IMG/VR virus record: IMGVR_UViG_3300044701_003175
Span: 62,001-126,000 of that record
Direction: 5' to 3' (one strand)
Length of the DNA stretch: 64,000 nt
Origin: a virus
The notes below the pieces were generated by a model. The model had not been told where the DNA came from. It made no database searches and saw nothing but the letters and a program-made list of their open reading frames with translations. This document shows, one piece after another, positions 39,380 to 46,980 of this stretch. The position numbers were made by a program, and so were the translations under genes. The number at the start of each line of letters is the position of its first letter. Position 1 is the stretch's first letter.

Positions 39380-39838
39380 ATGCTAGATAACACGAAAGAT
39401 GTTCAGGGCGTAGGCGTTTACGCCGAGTTCCGTAAGCCCGGAGCAACAATGCAAATCATTGTCACACCTGATGGATACACAACTGATGGGAAAGATGTTC
39501 CTGCCAATTTGTTCCGTCGAGTAGTGACACCAGCATCACCTAAGAAACAATGGCGCAACAATGCAATTCCTAATCACGCGATTACAGAATTGAGTGGAGT
39601 GGCACTTGGTGATGAAAAGAAAGAGGCTTTTGCTTCCCAGCGTTTGTTTTTTGCGATTGACTTGTTTGATGCAATAAACAATGGTGGGTGGGAAATTGTC
39701 AAAGACGCTTTTCTTGTTGAAGTTTCCAAAAAAGATTTGGAAGATGTTCGGACAGGAAAGACACCCAACAAACTTCTCTATCGCATTGGTTTGGTTAGAG
39801 AAGCCAACGAGTTCCCACAAGAACTAATACCAGCGTAA
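39380..39838 (+). CDS. Hypothetical 152-residue protein
   Basis: MLDNTKDVQGVGVYAEFRKP, a beta/alpha middle, FPQELIPA end. GACGAAAGGACACCCA before ATG. It precedes the AAA ATPase in the same transcript, so it may be an accessory subunit of that pair. Confidence 0.63.
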   Translation: MLDNTKDVQGVGVYAEFRKPGATMQIIVTPDGYTTDGKDVPANLFRRVVTPASPKKQWRNNAIPNHAITELSGVALGDEKKEAFASQRLFFAIDLFDAINNGGWEIVKDAFLVEVSKKDLEDVRTGKTPNKLLYRIGLVREANEFPQELIPA

Positions 39839-39863
39839 AGACGACGAAAGGACATAGGGAAAA

Positions 39864-40907
39864 ATGGAAAACACAAATCTTAGAGAGAGATACAACTCTC
39901 TCGGTGGTAGTAAAACTTTGTGGCAGATGGTTGAAGAAGTTGTTGCTCAGGCAGTATCTGAAACTTCAACAACAAATCTATCTGCACAAGTTGTATCTGC
40001 GGGGCGTTATGTTGCTCGCGCTAGTGGCTCAGATAGAGCGCCACGAAAGTCAAAGCAAGTAATTTCCGTAGATAGCATGGAAGGTGAAGAGTCTTACGAA
40101 AGACCAAATGGCGAAATGTATTTTGGTCGCATGTGGGGCGAACACTCAGATGTGATGGCACTTCGCAAAGCGAGAGAAATGACTATGAAGTCTTTCTCAG
40201 GTGAAGGTGGCTCTCCAATGTTTGCACTTATCTATGGCGCTCCGGGTTGCGGTAAAACTGCGATGGTTGAAGCCGCTTTTGGTGATGATGTTGTCACACT
40301 CATTGGAACAGGTGACACCGAAGTTGCTGACATGGTTGGTGGTTATGTTCAAACTCCAAGTGGTGGTTTCGATTGGGTTGATGGTGGTTTAGTAGATGCC
40401 GCCGTCAATGGCAAAGTTTATTTCATTGACGAAATTGGTTTGATTGACCCAAAGGTTTTGTCACTTGCTTATGGTTTGATGGACGGACGACGCGAGTTAG
40501 TTGTCACCGCAAATCCAGAGCGTGGCACTATCAAGGCTCACCCAAACTTCTATGTAGTTGCCGCGACTAACCCAAATGCTCCGGGAGTTCGTTTGTCTGA
40601 GGCGTTGCTATCTCGTTTCACTCTTCAAGTTGAAATGACAACAGATTGGGCGCTCGCAAAAAAGCTCGGAGTTCCAACTGCGATAGTTACTGCATCACAG
40701 AACCTTGCTAAGAAGCAAGTGTCTAATGAAGTTTCATGGTCTCCACAATTCCGTGAGTTGCTTGCTTTCCGAGATGTTGCGAAAACTTTTGGCAATACTT
40801 TCGCTATCTCGAACCTACTTGCCTCTGCCCCCGAAATAGACAGACCTGTCGTTGCCGATGTGCTGACAAGGGCTTATGGGGAAGAGGTAAAGCCAGCGAA
40901 AATCTAA
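39864..40907 (+). CDS. MoxR/CobS-like AAA+ ATPase
   Basis: 347 residues. Walker A GAPGCGKTAM (~126), Walker B VYFIDEIGLI (~188), sensor AATNPNAPGVRLSEALLSRF with an arginine finger. The layout matches MoxR and the CobS chelatase subunit. Such ATPases work with VWA proteins like the next gene. It may load metal or remodel a protein complex. GACGAAAGGACA before ATG. Confidence 0.9.
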   Translation: MENTNLRERYNSLGGSKTLWQMVEEVVAQAVSETSTTNLSAQVVSAGRYVARASGSDRAPRKSKQVISVDSMEGEESYERPNGEMYFGRMWGEHSDVMALRKAREMTMKSFSGEGGSPMFALIYGAPGCGKTAMVEAAFGDDVVTLIGTGDTEVADMVGGYVQTPSGGFDWVDGGLVDAAVNGKVYFIDEIGLIDPKVLSLAYGLMDGRRELVVTANPERGTIKAHPNFYVVAATNPNAPGVRLSEALLSRFTLQVEMTTDWALAKKLGVPTAIVTASQNLAKKQVSNEVSWSPQFRELLAFRDVAKTFGNTFAISNLLASAPEIDRPVVADVLTRAYGEEVKPAKI

Positions 40908-40936
40908 CCCCTATGTCGGATTTTCGCTGAGGGGTA

Positions 40937-40964
40937 GGGGGCGCTTCATGGGTGTCGCGCCCCC
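40937..40964 (+). terminator. GC-rich hairpin after the AAA gene
   Basis: GGGGGCGC / GCGCCCCC with a 12-base loop; no U-run. It sits just before the promoter of the VWA gene, so the two genes are not simply read through. Confidence 0.55.
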
Positions 40965-40975
40965 CACTTCCCTAC

Positions 40976-41005
40976 TTGACACCCAAAGATGTTTTATTGT
41001 ATTAT
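40976..41005 (+). promoter_or_regulatory. Promoter of the VWA-metallopeptidase gene
   Basis: TTGACA (40976-40981), 18-bp spacer, TATTAT (41000-41005). TGCAGGAA absent. GACGAA precedes ATG 41054. Confidence 0.65.
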
Positions 41006-41053
41006 TTTCATGTCGAGGACAACGACATAAAGACAAATGGAAGGAACGACGAA

Positions 41054-42823
41054 ATGGCACACATAAAGGTTTCTGCAACTAGAGCAGAGTCCACTCCCCC
41101 TGAGTGGTTAGCAACAGGCGCACAGATAGGCGAACTTGTAAACACTTGGTCTGGAAGGTCAGACATAATCGCTTATGTAGGTGAAGGTGCAGGTGGTATC
41201 GCACCAGCATGTTTCAACCCACCATTAGCAGAGGTTGAAGTAAATACAAAGGTCGCGTTTGGTGGCGCAACAACTCCAGCGATGGTTGGAGATTTGAGAG
41301 AGCGCAAACAACAGTTTGAGTTTCCAAAAGCGATAGGTGCAATTTTGCACGAAGCCTTTCACGCAAAGTTTTCTATCTTTGACATGGAAAGTGCATACAA
41401 GGCGCTCGCAAAAGATGAATACGAAGCCTTGATACTTTTGGAAGAGGGTCGTATTGAAACTCAGGGTCTATGGCACATGCCTGAGTCTTTGAACTTTCTA
41501 CGCGCTTGCGCGATGGAACTTGTTATCGCAGATGCAAAAGAAATGGAAGCCAGCACTTCAACAACTCAAACTTGCGCCAGCGCAGTTGGATTGGTCTTGG
41601 CTCGCGTTGATGCGGGGATTGTAGATGCTCATGAAGTTGCAAATGTTGAAAAAGAAGTTTCAGCTTTTTTAGGTGAAGAAGTTATTTCAAAGTTGCGAGA
41701 GATTTCTAAAAACTTTCGCGAAACTATTATTGACTTTCCAACTCAGGCAGAGACTCACCTTTACCCATTAGCAAAAGAGTGGGCAAAGATTATTCGTGAT
41801 GTGAAAGAAGAGAAGGGCGAGAAAGATGAGCAGATGGCTCAGGCTTTCGCGCAGATGATGATGGAAGCGATTAGCGAAGCATCAGAGGAAATGGAAGTTT
41901 CAACAGGTATGGCGCTCGCAGACCAGCAGATGTCAGAAGAGATGGCAGAGGAAGCAAAGTCAAAAGCCAACCAAGCCAAAGAAGAAAACGAAAACAAAGA
42001 TGTATCAGAAAAAGTTTTCTCAAAATCCACAACAGAAACAGGTGGAAGCACAAACTCGACTCTAGTAGAAGTTCGTAAGCCAACCAGCGCAGAGCGCATC
42101 GCGGCAGTTACGATTTCTAAGATGTTAGAAAAAGCAAAGTATCGTGACAGAGATGCGATTGAAATTAGTTCAATTATTCCTCCCGGAAGATTGCGCTCTC
42201 GCGCTATTGTTCAAAATGCCGCGATGAAGTCACGCGGGATTGTCCAGCAGACAGAAGCATGGCGTCGCACAGTTCGTAAGCAGACAGATGAAACAAGTCT
42301 TACAGTTGGTGTGATGGTGGACATTTCAGGTTCAATGGGAAGTGCCATGAAACCAATGGCGACAACTGCGTGGGTAATGTCAGAAGCAGTTCGCAGAGTG
42401 CAGGGTCGTTGCGCGATGGTTTACTACGGCTCAGATGTTTTTCCAACTTTGAAGGCAGGGCAACACCTTGAAGAGGTTCGAGTCTATTCAGCGATGGATA
42501 ATACTGAAAAGTTTGACAAAGCCTTTAGAGCCTTAGATGGCGCACTAAATCTGCTCAATGGTAGTGGCGCTCGATTGCTTGTCATTGTGTCCGATGGACA
42601 ATACACAGGTGAAGAGCGTGGCAAGGCTCGCCATTGGACAAAGCGTTGCGCCGAGTCAGGTGTTGCGGTTTTGTGGCTTCCGTTCGACTCAGGGCATTAC
42701 GCCAAATCACTACTAGAAAGTAGCGCGGGTGTAGTAATGTCAGGAGTGCTTGACCCTGTATCGGCTTCCGTCGAGATTGGAAAAACGGCAGAGCGAGTCC
42801 TAACAAATGTGGGCATGCGGTAG
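41054..42823 (+). CDS. VWA protein with N-terminal HExxH metallopeptidase-like domain
   Basis: 589 residues. ILHEAFHAKFS (HExxH, ~99-108) with downstream EEGRIE is the DUF2201-type metallopeptidase-like domain. A Glu/Lys-rich helical linker (~240-340) follows, then VWA: VDISGSMGS (MIDAS DxSxS, ~423), VIVSDGQYTG. Also like the CobT subunit of cobaltochelatase. Pairs with the AAA+ protein upstream. ATG 41054 chosen since the upstream frame crosses the promoter. Confidence 0.88.
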   Translation: MAHIKVSATRAESTPPEWLATGAQIGELVNTWSGRSDIIAYVGEGAGGIAPACFNPPLAEVEVNTKVAFGGATTPAMVGDLRERKQQFEFPKAIGAILHEAFHAKFSIFDMESAYKALAKDEYEALILLEEGRIETQGLWHMPESLNFLRACAMELVIADAKEMEASTSTTQTCASAVGLVLARVDAGIVDAHEVANVEKEVSAFLGEEVISKLREISKNFRETIIDFPTQAETHLYPLAKEWAKIIRDVKEEKGEKDEQMAQAFAQMMMEAISEASEEMEVSTGMALADQQMSEEMAEEAKSKANQAKEENENKDVSEKVFSKSTTETGGSTNSTLVEVRKPTSAERIAAVTISKMLEKAKYRDRDAIEISSIIPPGRLRSRAIVQNAAMKSRGIVQQTEAWRRTVRKQTDETSLTVGVMVDISGSMGSAMKPMATTAWVMSEAVRRVQGRCAMVYYGSDVFPTLKAGQHLEEVRVYSAMDNTEKFDKAFRALDGALNLLNGSGARLLVIVSDGQYTGEERGKARHWTKRCAESGVAVLWLPFDSGHYAKSLLESSAGVVMSGVLDPVSASVEIGKTAERVLTNVGMR

Positions 42824-42839
42824 CGCGGTAGCGAAACCC

Positions 42840-42926
42840 ATGAACTCAATAGCCCCCGAAACAAGTGCGTCCTTCCAGCGCGTTGTCCAACTTGTGGCAG
42901 GGGCAAAAATTGGAAGCCCCGTCTGA
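42840..42926 (+). CDS. Possible 28-residue ORF
   Basis: MNSIAPETSASFQRVVQLVA then GAKIGSPV, protein-like but with a weak start and overlapping the terminator. It could be a peptide read with the VWA gene or chance. Confidence 0.25.
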   Translation: MNSIAPETSASFQRVVQLVAGAKIGSPV

Positions 42927-42946
42927 AACCAAGAGGCGGGGCTTTC
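42914..42946 (+). terminator. Rho-independent terminator
   Basis: AAGCCCCG / CGGGGCTT arms followed by TTCAACC, ending the VWA transcript. Confidence 0.68.
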
Positions 42947-42980
42947 AACCTAAAAACAAAACGACGAAAGGCGGGTAAAA

Positions 42981-43430
42981 ATGGACGGCATACAACCACT
43001 TCTTGACCATGTAGGTGCAGAGGTCGAGTGGGATAGCGGATTACCGATGCACGAAGATAAACGCGATGCGATGTTTTATTGCGATGGCGGTTCGTCACGA
43101 TTTGTGGCGAGGGTAAAAATAGCTGAGTTTGCGGTTGATGTTTATTGCGATGGCATCACCGATGTGCGGGACAGAACAAATGGCGAGCGCTACCGATACG
43201 GCGGTGACTTGATAATGAACAACTACACAACGGACGAGTTGCTAAATCAGGCAACCGAAAGCGGAGACCTTGATGTTGTCAATAACAGTTGGTTCGATTT
43301 GTATTGCGAAGGCGAACACCTTGATACGGTAAGCCACGATGTGTGGGACGCGCTAAGAGATGCAATTACTTTTCTTCAAACGGAAAAGCAAAACGCTCAG
43401 GCGATTGAAAACGTCGGCGTGGATTTCTAA
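42981..43430 (+). CDS. Hypothetical 149-residue protein
   Basis: Starts MDGIQPLLDHVGAEVEWDSG; acidic, with DAMFYCDGGSSRFVARVKIA and repeated Cys-Asp turns (VDVYCDGITD, DLYCEGEHL). GGCGGGTAAAA immediately before ATG. No family. Confidence 0.65.
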   Translation: MDGIQPLLDHVGAEVEWDSGLPMHEDKRDAMFYCDGGSSRFVARVKIAEFAVDVYCDGITDVRDRTNGERYRYGGDLIMNNYTTDELLNQATESGDLDVVNNSWFDLYCEGEHLDTVSHDVWDALRDAITFLQTEKQNAQAIENVGVDF

Positions 43431-43440
43431 GGGGTAAAAA

Positions 43441-43926
43441 ATGTCGAGAGTTATTCAGTTGATGTTGGTGGAAGCAGAAACAGCAGAAGAAGCGGCGAAC
43501 CATGTGTCAGGCCTTCTTGATAATGAAACCCCTACACCCCATTGGTCGGACTACCATGACCTTGTTGATGAGTTTGATGGTAAGAGTGCGGTTGCGTATT
43601 CAGAAACCATTGGTCAGATAAAACTCAAAGAGTTCCTCGCTTATCGCGAAGCTGATCTGAAAAGATACTATGACAGGGTAAAAAATTTCGATCTTGCCAA
43701 AGCAGTTGAGAATTACGATCCGTTCCGAGCAGGGCATAGTTTTACGGAAGACGATTTCCGAACTTATGAACTACGCAAACTTGCAGGTATCTTGGAAGAC
43801 AGTTGGACTATGGACACAGGCGTCTATGATTTGGAAACTTGGTCAGCAAATCTCAAAGCCTTCAGAGAGCGTTGCCAACTCGCCCCTGAGATGCAATTCC
43901 TAGTTGCGGTGAGTTTCCACCACTAG
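43441..43926 (+). CDS. Hypothetical 161-residue protein
   Basis: Helical (LMLVEAETAEEAANHVSGLL; LKRYYDRVKNFDLAKAVENY). GGGGTAAAAA directly precedes the ATG. Co-transcribed with the previous gene. No family recognised. Confidence 0.65.
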   Translation: MSRVIQLMLVEAETAEEAANHVSGLLDNETPTPHWSDYHDLVDEFDGKSAVAYSETIGQIKLKEFLAYREADLKRYYDRVKNFDLAKAVENYDPFRAGHSFTEDDFRTYELRKLAGILEDSWTMDTGVYDLETWSANLKAFRERCQLAPEMQFLVAVSFHH

Positions 43927-43949
43927 GCGACACGCCCAGCAAAATGTCT

Positions 43950-43978
43950 TTGACAAGATGTCAGGAAAATGCAAGAAT
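43950..43978 (+). promoter_or_regulatory. TGCAGGAA-family promoter
   Basis: TTGACA (43950-43955), 17-bp spacer with TGTCAGGAA, AAGAAT (43973-43978). GACACGCC lies at 43929-43936. Confidence 0.72.
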
Positions 43979-44003
43979 ACTTTCAACGACGAAAGGAGCA
44001 GAA

Positions 44004-44111
44004 ATGCCAAAGAAGCCAGTAATGATTTACATACATTGTTGGAGATGCGGTGCGCCGTTCTCTATCAAGGAAAGTGATTACACCCATCACGCGGGGTGCG
44101 GAAAGTGCTAA
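44004..44111 (+). CDS. 35-residue zinc mini-protein
   Basis: MPKKPVMIYIHCWRCGAPFS, then YTHHAGCGKC: C-x2-C, H-H and C-x2-C ligands. GACGAAAGGAG before ATG; the stop overlaps the next start (TAATG). Confidence 0.65.
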   Translation: MPKKPVMIYIHCWRCGAPFSIKESDYTHHAGCGKC

Positions 44112-44248
44112 TGACTATCTGCGCCAGATGCGGTTGGGCTATCCATCAGGATTTTGGGTGGGTAGATGGGTATGGCTATTTAGATTGCGGTGGCAAGCCC
44201 CATGTGCCATCAAAAGTTGTTACCAATTCGTTATCAAAAAGTGCTTGA
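44111..44248 (+). CDS. 45-residue zinc mini-protein
   Basis: MTICARCGWAIHQDFGWVDG, YGYLDCGGKPHVPSK: CxxC...H...C..H. Coupled to the gene before it. Its stop is embedded just before the next promoter's TTGACT/TTGACA. Confidence 0.62.
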   Translation: MTICARCGWAIHQDFGWVDGYGYLDCGGKPHVPSKVVTNSLSKSA

Positions 44249-44254
44249 CTTGAC

Positions 44255-44284
44255 TTGACAGATGTCAGGAAGGTCGTGTAATGT
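44255..44284 (+). promoter_or_regulatory. TGCAGGAA-family promoter
   Basis: TTGACA (44255-44260), 18-bp spacer with TGTCAGGAAGG, TAATGT (44279-44284). Confidence 0.72.
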
Positions 44285-44362
44285 TTTATCTATCAGGGAA
44301 ACCTGAGAACCTCTCTGAGGGAGTCTCCGAGAGAAATGACATAAAGATAAGGAGTCTTAGTT

Positions 44363-44725
44363 ATGTCTAAGGCATCAGTTACAAAAGCAGTATCAACCCC
44401 AGCAGTTGTTGAGGTTGTAACCACAGCAGAGGTAAAGGCAGACGCCGTTTATCTCGACAAGGCAACACAGATTGTCATTGACGACTTCATCGCGACTCGC
44501 GACATGATTACGAAGTTGGAAAAGACAAAGAAGGAACTAGAGGCAAAAATCAAGGATTATCTTGGTGAGGCTACTAAGGGACTTCTCCCAGACGGAACTC
44601 TCCGTATCGAGGCGTCAAATCGCGAGCGTCGCGGAATTGACACCGAAGCCCTAAAGACAGCCTTCCCAGAGGCATACGAGGCAACACAGACTCTTAGCAA
44701 GTATGTTGTCTTGGTCGCTAAGTAA
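44363..44725 (+). CDS. Hypothetical 120-residue protein with coiled helix
   Basis: Ala/Val-rich N-terminus, helix MITKLEKTKKELEAKIKDYL, then a beta hairpin (LPDGTLRIEASNRERRGIDT) and FPEAYEATQTLSKYVVLVAK. This end resembles the accessory domain found beside YqaJ/RecB-type phage exonucleases, but no nuclease motif is present. Confidence 0.65.
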   Translation: MSKASVTKAVSTPAVVEVVTTAEVKADAVYLDKATQIVIDDFIATRDMITKLEKTKKELEAKIKDYLGEATKGLLPDGTLRIEASNRERRGIDTEALKTAFPEAYEATQTLSKYVVLVAK

Positions 44726-44751
44726 GACCTAATCCCCCCATTAGGAGCAAG

Positions 44752-44783
44752 CCCCTCACCCCTCAGGGGTGGGGGGTTTCTTA
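44752..44783 (+). terminator. Rho-independent terminator
   Basis: CCCCTCACCC-CTCA-GGGGTGGGG followed by GGTTTCTT. Preceded by a small hairpin CCTAA-TCCCCCCA-TTAGG. Confidence 0.75.
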
Positions 44784-44816
44784 GTGGAAAAAAATAAAAG
44801 ACGAAGAGAGGTAAAA

Positions 44817-44993
44817 ATGACGAAGAGGTATGTTGTTCAGTATTCAGGTTGGGCAGTTGTAGAAGCCAAAGATGAGAAACAGGCTTCCTATGATGTTGGA
44901 ACTCTACTTGCCGATAGTGGCTTACCGAACGATGGTGGCGAAGGTGAGTGGCTAATTGACGAAGTCGAACTTGAAGAAGAGGACGAAGAGTAG
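44817..44993 (+). CDS. 58-residue acidic protein
   Basis: MTKRYVVQYSGWAVVEAKDE, then AWEL-free acidic tail ending VELEEEDEE. AGAGAGGTAAAA before ATG 44817; the longer upstream frame overlaps the terminator. Similar in shape to 37214-37384. Confidence 0.65.
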   Translation: MTKRYVVQYSGWAVVEAKDEKQASYDVGTLLADSGLPNDGGEGEWLIDEVELEEEDEE

Positions 44994-45000
44994 TAAGAAG

Positions 45001-45039
45001 AAAAAAAAGCCCCCGCGAAGATGCGGGGGTTTTCTTTTT
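45001..45039 (+). terminator. Strong rho-independent terminator
   Basis: CCCCCGC-GAAGAT-GCGGGGG, A-tract before and TTTTCTTTTT after. Confidence 0.88.
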
Positions 45040-45156
45040 GCTTAGATGCGGGGTAAAAATTCCAGGAGCTGCGGCAGCAACAGCAAATACCTGCACCAGG
45101 TGCAAATAACTTTTCAATGATGCGCCGCTATTTGGTGACATGAACGAACTAGATGC

Positions 45157-45185
45157 TTGACAAAGATGCAGGAAAGTAGTAGATT
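45157..45185 (+). promoter_or_regulatory. TGCAGGAA-family promoter
   Basis: TTGACA (45157-45162), 17-bp spacer with ATGCAGGAAAG, TAGATT (45180-45185). Text between 45040 and here is non-coding and holds GGGGTAAAAATTCC and CAAATAACTTTT. Confidence 0.8.
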
Positions 45186-45217
45186 AGTTTTTGTCAGAAG
45201 GACGAAAGGACAAACAA

Positions 45218-45601
45218 ATGCAAACTCTCGACAAGCAAGTAGTAGAACTCGACTCCAGTTGTGTATGCGCCGAAGAAGATGGCACATGGACAGAGTGTTG
45301 GGGTTGTTGGGACGACTCGAAGGAACTCTATGCAGAAATGCTAGAGGCTTGGAAGCGTGCCATTAGTTTCGATGAAGGCAAACAAGTAGTGCGGATAGAT
45401 GGCAGGGCTATGACTTGGCTACGCCGTGATGGGTATGCCGTAGTTGAGGCAGACAAGGTTTTAGATGCCTTGCAGATAAATGGCGACTTCCGCTTGGTAT
45501 TCACACTTGAAGAAACAGAACTGAAGTGCGTGCGGTATTCACATGATGAGCCAGTAGGTGCGTCGTTTACTTTCTCTGCGATGGAACAGCAAGAAGACTA
45601 A
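45218..45601 (+). CDS. Hypothetical 127-residue protein with Cys turns
   Basis: Starts MQTLDKQVVELDSSCVCAEE, then TWTECWGCWDDSKELYAEML, WLRRDGYAVVEADKVLDALQ. GACGAAAGGACAAACAA before ATG. The Trp/Cys cluster could bind metal. No family recognised. Confidence 0.63.
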   Translation: MQTLDKQVVELDSSCVCAEEDGTWTECWGCWDDSKELYAEMLEAWKRAISFDEGKQVVRIDGRAMTWLRRDGYAVVEADKVLDALQINGDFRLVFTLEETELKCVRYSHDEPVGASFTFSAMEQQED

Positions 45602-45617
45602 GCACAAACTCCAGAAG

Positions 45618-45655
45618 ACTCCCGTATCGCAAGATGCGGGAGTTTTTCTTTTGTT
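45618..45655 (+). terminator. Rho-independent terminator
   Basis: ACTCCCG-TATCGCAAGATG-CGGGAGT followed by TTTTCTTTT. Confidence 0.85.
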
Positions 45656-45826
45656 GAAGATGCAGCGGATCGCGATCAGTTTTGAGCTAGGGGTAAAAAT
45701 TTTGTCCTGGCGGGCCAGGCGCGGATCGTAGATGCAAATAACTTTTCGATCAGACCCTGCGGACCTTGTGGTCCCTGCGGACCTTGTGGTCCCTGTTGCG
45801 CTCGCCGACACGCCAGAAAAATAAAC
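45656..45826 (+). repeat. Non-coding stretch with GGGGTAAAAAT and an 18-bp tandem repeat
   Basis: No gene. It contains GGGGTAAAAATTTT, CAAATAACTTTT, hairpin CCTGGCGGGCCAGG, and two copies of CTGCGGACCTTGTGGTCC (45756-45795), each with GGACC/GGTCC arms. On minus this would read GPQGPQ, on plus CGPCGP. GACACGCC precedes the promoter. Confidence 0.5.
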
Positions 45827-45855
45827 TTGACAAAGTTGCAGGAAGGTGAAATGAT
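45827..45855 (+). promoter_or_regulatory. TGCAGGAA-family promoter
   Basis: TTGACA (45827-45832), 17-bp spacer with GTTGCAGGAAGG, AATGAT (45850-45855). Confidence 0.75.
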
Positions 45856-45861
45856 TCTTTT

Positions 45862-45937
45862 ACACACGGAGTCCAGCAGTGGTCACCTGAACGACTTGAA
45901 CTCTAGAGGGTCGGAAACAAGATGTTGCTCCGTGTGT
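45862..45937 (+). promoter_or_regulatory. Structured 5' leader closed by a 10-bp helix
   Basis: ACACACGGAG (45862-45871) pairs with CTCCGTGTGT (45928-45937), enclosing 56 bases with internal pairs (CGAC/GTCG, ACTC/GGGT, AACA/TGTT). It starts at about the predicted transcription start and ends 22 bases before ATG 45960. It looks like a folded leader or a riboswitch-like element of no class known to me. Confidence 0.5.
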
Positions 45938-45959
45938 ATCTAAAATGACGAAAGGACAA

Positions 45960-46205
45960 ATGATGGCACAAATGGAAATTACAGAAAAAGAAGCAGAACT
46001 ATCTGCGATGGGTATGGCTATGTTGCTTACCTTTATGCAAGAACAAATCAACAAGCACAAGAACCACAAAGATTATTCAATGGACAAGTTGTTTGCGTTG
46101 ATGGAGATGTATGCAACGATTGGTGATTTATGGGTGCGGTATCAAATGATTACTGGACTTACAAGAGAAGAAATTGCAGAGTATCTGCAAGAGCAGGAAG
46201 GATAA
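45960..46205 (+). CDS. Hypothetical helical 81-residue protein
   Basis: MMAQMEITEKEAELSAMGMA, then YSMDKLFALMEMYATIGDLW, TREEIAEYLQEQEG. ATG 45960 after AAAGGACAA. No family recognised. Its mRNA has the structured leader. Confidence 0.65.
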   Translation: MMAQMEITEKEAELSAMGMAMLLTFMQEQINKHKNHKDYSMDKLFALMEMYATIGDLWVRYQMITGLTREEIAEYLQEQEG

Positions 46206-46207
46206 AA

Positions 46208-46339
46208 ATGGACGACATACTAAGAACTGTTTTGCAAGAGGCGAACCAAATTTGTATTGAGTGCGGAAGAAAGTTTGACTTGTTTGATGAGGAACAAGCA
46301 GCAGAGTGGCACGCTGGACACGATTGTGAGGTGGAGTAA
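46208..46339 (+). CDS. 43-residue zinc mini-protein
   Basis: MDDILRTVLQEANQICIECG, then AEWHAGHDCE: C-x2-C...H...H-x-C. GGAAGGATAAAA precedes ATG 46208. Same transcript as its neighbours. Confidence 0.65.
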   Translation: MDDILRTVLQEANQICIECGRKFDLFDEEQAAEWHAGHDCEVE

Positions 46340-46341
46340 AA

Positions 46342-46581
46342 ATGGCAGAGCAGGAGAAGCGCGAGTATCACTTCGTAGTTCGCTACGACGCGGACACAGA
46401 TGAGTTTGACATGGACTACGACACTTTGATGGCAAAGTTTCATGACAGTCCTATCTATGACCCTGAAACAGGAGAGTGGATTAGATTGAAGGACACAGAC
46501 TGGGAGAACGAGGGAACTAATTACAACAACGCGGGTGACGCAATTTGGGACGCGGTAAAAAATCTGAAGTTAAGGAGTTGA
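46342..46581 (+). CDS. Hypothetical acidic 79-residue protein
   Basis: MAEQEKREYHFVVRYDADTD, beta-rich and Asp-rich with DTDWENEGTNYNNAGDAIWD. GTGGAGTAAAA before ATG. No family. Confidence 0.65.
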   Translation: MAEQEKREYHFVVRYDADTDEFDMDYDTLMAKFHDSPIYDPETGEWIRLKDTDWENEGTNYNNAGDAIWDAVKNLKLRS

Positions 46582-46582
46582 G

Positions 46583-46801
46583 ATGGAAGAAGCGATTGAC
46601 GAGATAAATCTTTCTCGAACAGTTTTGTTTGTTGGTGACTACTTCTCAATGATGACAACAGTTGTCCTCGCCGAAGAAAAGCGCGAGAAAGATGAAGATG
46701 ACGATGAGTTTGCCATTAGGTTGGCAAAGCAGTTTATGCAGGAGTATTACGGCTGGGACTTAGAAGCAGTATCAAATGAAATAGGGATTGTTGAGGAGTA
46801 G
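46583..46801 (+). CDS. Hypothetical acidic 72-residue protein
   Basis: MEEAIDEINLSRTVLFVGDY, KREKDEDDDEFAIRLAKQFM. Two bases after the previous gene, AAGGAG before ATG. No family recognised. Confidence 0.65.
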   Translation: MEEAIDEINLSRTVLFVGDYFSMMTTVVLAEEKREKDEDDDEFAIRLAKQFMQEYYGWDLEAVSNEIGIVEE

Positions 46802-46980
46802 CGGCGCTCGCAGCAGTAAATAGAGGGTAAAAATCTGGCTTATTCTAGAACTCCAGCGTCGCGTAGTTGGAGCCTAGCTCGCACGCCGCTGATGAGGCGG
46901 GATTGCTACCCCCTGCCGCACCCTCCTTTGCACCCCCTAGCAGGGGAGGAGTGTCGAGTCCTTCCACATCATCTGCCTGT

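Noticed and set aside
45676-45867. Collagen-like GPQ protein on the minus strand
   Set aside because: Runs across a plus-strand promoter; the repeat is only two units; no start signal.
45862-45937. tRNA or hammerhead ribozyme in the folded leader
   Set aside because: No T-loop or CCA; CUGAACGAC does not fit the CUGANGA core needed for a hammerhead.
46889-46896. CTGATGAG as hammerhead core
   Set aside because: No GAAA segment at a suitable distance and no closing helices.
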